Assembly (NCBI RefSeq): GCF_003967355.1
Contig: NZ_BIFH01000014.1
Coordinates: 124,001-188,000, forward strand
Direction: 5' to 3'
Source of the DNA: Embleya hyalina
GTDB taxonomy: Bacteria > Actinomycetota > Actinomycetes > Streptomycetales > Streptomycetaceae
Length of the DNA stretch: 64,000 bases
The notes beneath the pieces are model-generated. The model had not been told where the DNA came from and ran no database searches. It saw only the letters and a program-made list of their open reading frames with translations. The position numbers and the translations under genes were made by a program. Positions 63,204 through 64,000 of the stretch are shown piece by piece; the first letter of the stretch is position 1, and every line of letters starts with the position of its first letter.

Positions 63204-64000
63204 TCAGCCGACGCCCAACCACTCCTTGATCGGATGCAGGGCGAAGAACACGAGGAAGGCCAGGGTGAGGATCCACATCAGCGGGCCGATGTCGCGGAAT
63301 CTGCCCTGGGCGGCCTTGATCAGCGTGTGGACGATCACGCCGGCGGCGACGCCCGCGGTGATCGAGTACGTGAACGGCATCAGCACGATGGTGAGGAAGG
63401 CGGGGATCGCCGCGGCCTTGTCGTCCCAGTCGATGTGCTTGACCTGGGTGATCATCATCGAGCCGATCACCACGAGCGCGGCGGCGGCGACCTGGTCGGG
63501 CACCACGCCGGCGATCGGGGTGAAGAACACCATCAGGCCGAAGACCGCGCCGGTGACCACGCTGGACAGCCCGGTGCGGGCGCCGTCGCCGACGCCGGTC
63601 GCCGATTCGATGAAGACGGTCTGACCGGACGAGCCGGTCACCCCACCGACGACGCCCCCCGCGCCGTCGATGGCCAGGGCCTTGGACAGTCCGGGCATCC
63701 GACCCTTGTCGTCCACGAGTTCGGCCTCGTTGCCGATGCCGATGATGGTCGCCATCGCGTCGAAGAAGCCCGCGAAGACGAGGGTGAACACCAGGACGGA
63801 GGCGGTGATGCCGCCGGCCTCGGAGAAGCCGCCGAACACGCTCACCTCGCCGAACAGTCCGAAGTCCGGCGTGTCGACCACCTTGTCCGGCAGGTTCGGT
63901 ACGCCGCCGCCCCAGGTCTTGTCGGATATGTCCACGACGGCGTTGACCACCATCGCCAGCACGGTGCCGAAGACCAGGCCGATCAGGATCGCGCCGCGGA
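63204..64000 (-). CDS. NCS2-family purine permease (5' end outside window)
   Basis: C-terminal part of about 265 residues of an AzgA-like hypoxanthine/guanine/xanthine permease. Motif GFFDAMATIIGIGNEAELVDDKGRMPGLSKALAIDGAG, followed by the TGSSGQTVFIESATGVGDGARTGLSSVVTGAVFGL segment and several membrane helices, ending HPIKEWLGVG. Imports purine bases with protons. It precedes xdhC on the same strand (39 bp), forming a purine uptake/oxidation unit continuing off the right edge. Confidence 0.9.
   Translation of the reverse strand, partial: RGAILIGLVFGTVLAMVVNAVVDISDKTWGGGVPNLPDKVVDTPDFGLFGEVSVFGGFSEAGGITASVLVFTLVFAGFFDAMATIIGIGNEAELVDDKGRMPGLSKALAIDGAGGVVGGVTGSSGQTVFIESATGVGDGARTGLSSVVTGAVFGLMVFFTPIAGVVPDQVAAAALVVIGSMMITQVKHIDWDDKAAAIPAFLTIVLMPFTYSITAGVAAGVIVHTLIKAAQGRFRDIGPLMWILTLAFLVFFALHPIKEWLGVG

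Overview
The window is about 73% GC, dense in genes, and rich in GTG/TTG starts and 1-4 base stop/start overlaps. It carries a mycothiol ligase (mshC), an F420-type luciferase-like oxidoreductase, an MsiK-like sugar-ABC ATPase and a family 2B encapsulin. This points to a filamentous actinomycete of the Streptomycetaceae (Streptomyces, Kitasatospora or Embleya type). No rRNA, tRNA, insertion sequence or CRISPR array was found.

Layout. 1-4028: the conserved mshC / SCO1664-type kinase-like / DUF3090 / phosphomutase cluster, divergent from corA. 4244-7227: a small unknown protein, an LLM oxidoreductase and an aldo/keto reductase. 8143-11691: a helix-hairpin-helix, RecD2-like protein with an inserted 12-residue tandem repeat, converging on msiK; a MOSC protein and a proline/tyrosine-rich protein follow. 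14751-16862: a degenerate, apparently non-coding tandem array of about 73.5 bp units, bordered by a decayed 15-bp (pentapeptide) repeat tract. 17322-22308: an accessory stretch with a degenerate ADP-ribosylglycohydrolase, MerR, a cupin/MarR pair with an operator, a C-rich low-complexity tract and a frameshifted kinase. 22309-26478: MMPL exporter plus a NarL-type two-component system. 26582-34779: a lipoprotein binding protein, a monooxygenase fragment, a PLP lyase with its Lrp regulator, LtrA, an FMN-dependent hydroxyacid oxidase, an alpha/beta hydrolase and a GntR regulator. 34930-39659: a translationally coupled trans-4-hydroxy-L-proline degradation operon. 39798-43441: a glycerophosphodiesterase, a small basic protein, an SDR and a double-TetR regulator.

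43458-58580 is a purine-to-glyoxylate block. Guanine-level input is an 8-oxoguanine deaminase. Urate oxidase, HIU hydrolase and OHCU decarboxylase make allantoin; allantoinase and allantoicase carry it to ureidoglycolate. Glyoxylate is then used by malate synthase or by carboligase, tartronate semialdehyde reductase and glycerate kinase, with hydroxypyruvate isomerase alongside. An IclR (AllR-like) repressor sits at one end, and related TTCAACA-N3-TGTTGAA sequences occur in three promoter regions of the block. The XdhC-type maturation factor and NCS2 purine permease at the right edge fit the same physiology.

Between the purine block and xdhC lies a family 2B encapsulin shell gene with an inserted cyclic-nucleotide-binding domain, followed by a CsbD-like gene. 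No 2-methylisoborneol synthase or other usual cargo gene is present in the window, so its cargo is unknown. The encapsulin, the 73.5-bp array, the carboligase with a glutamate where Gcl normally has valine, and the hydroxyproline operon are the most interesting items.
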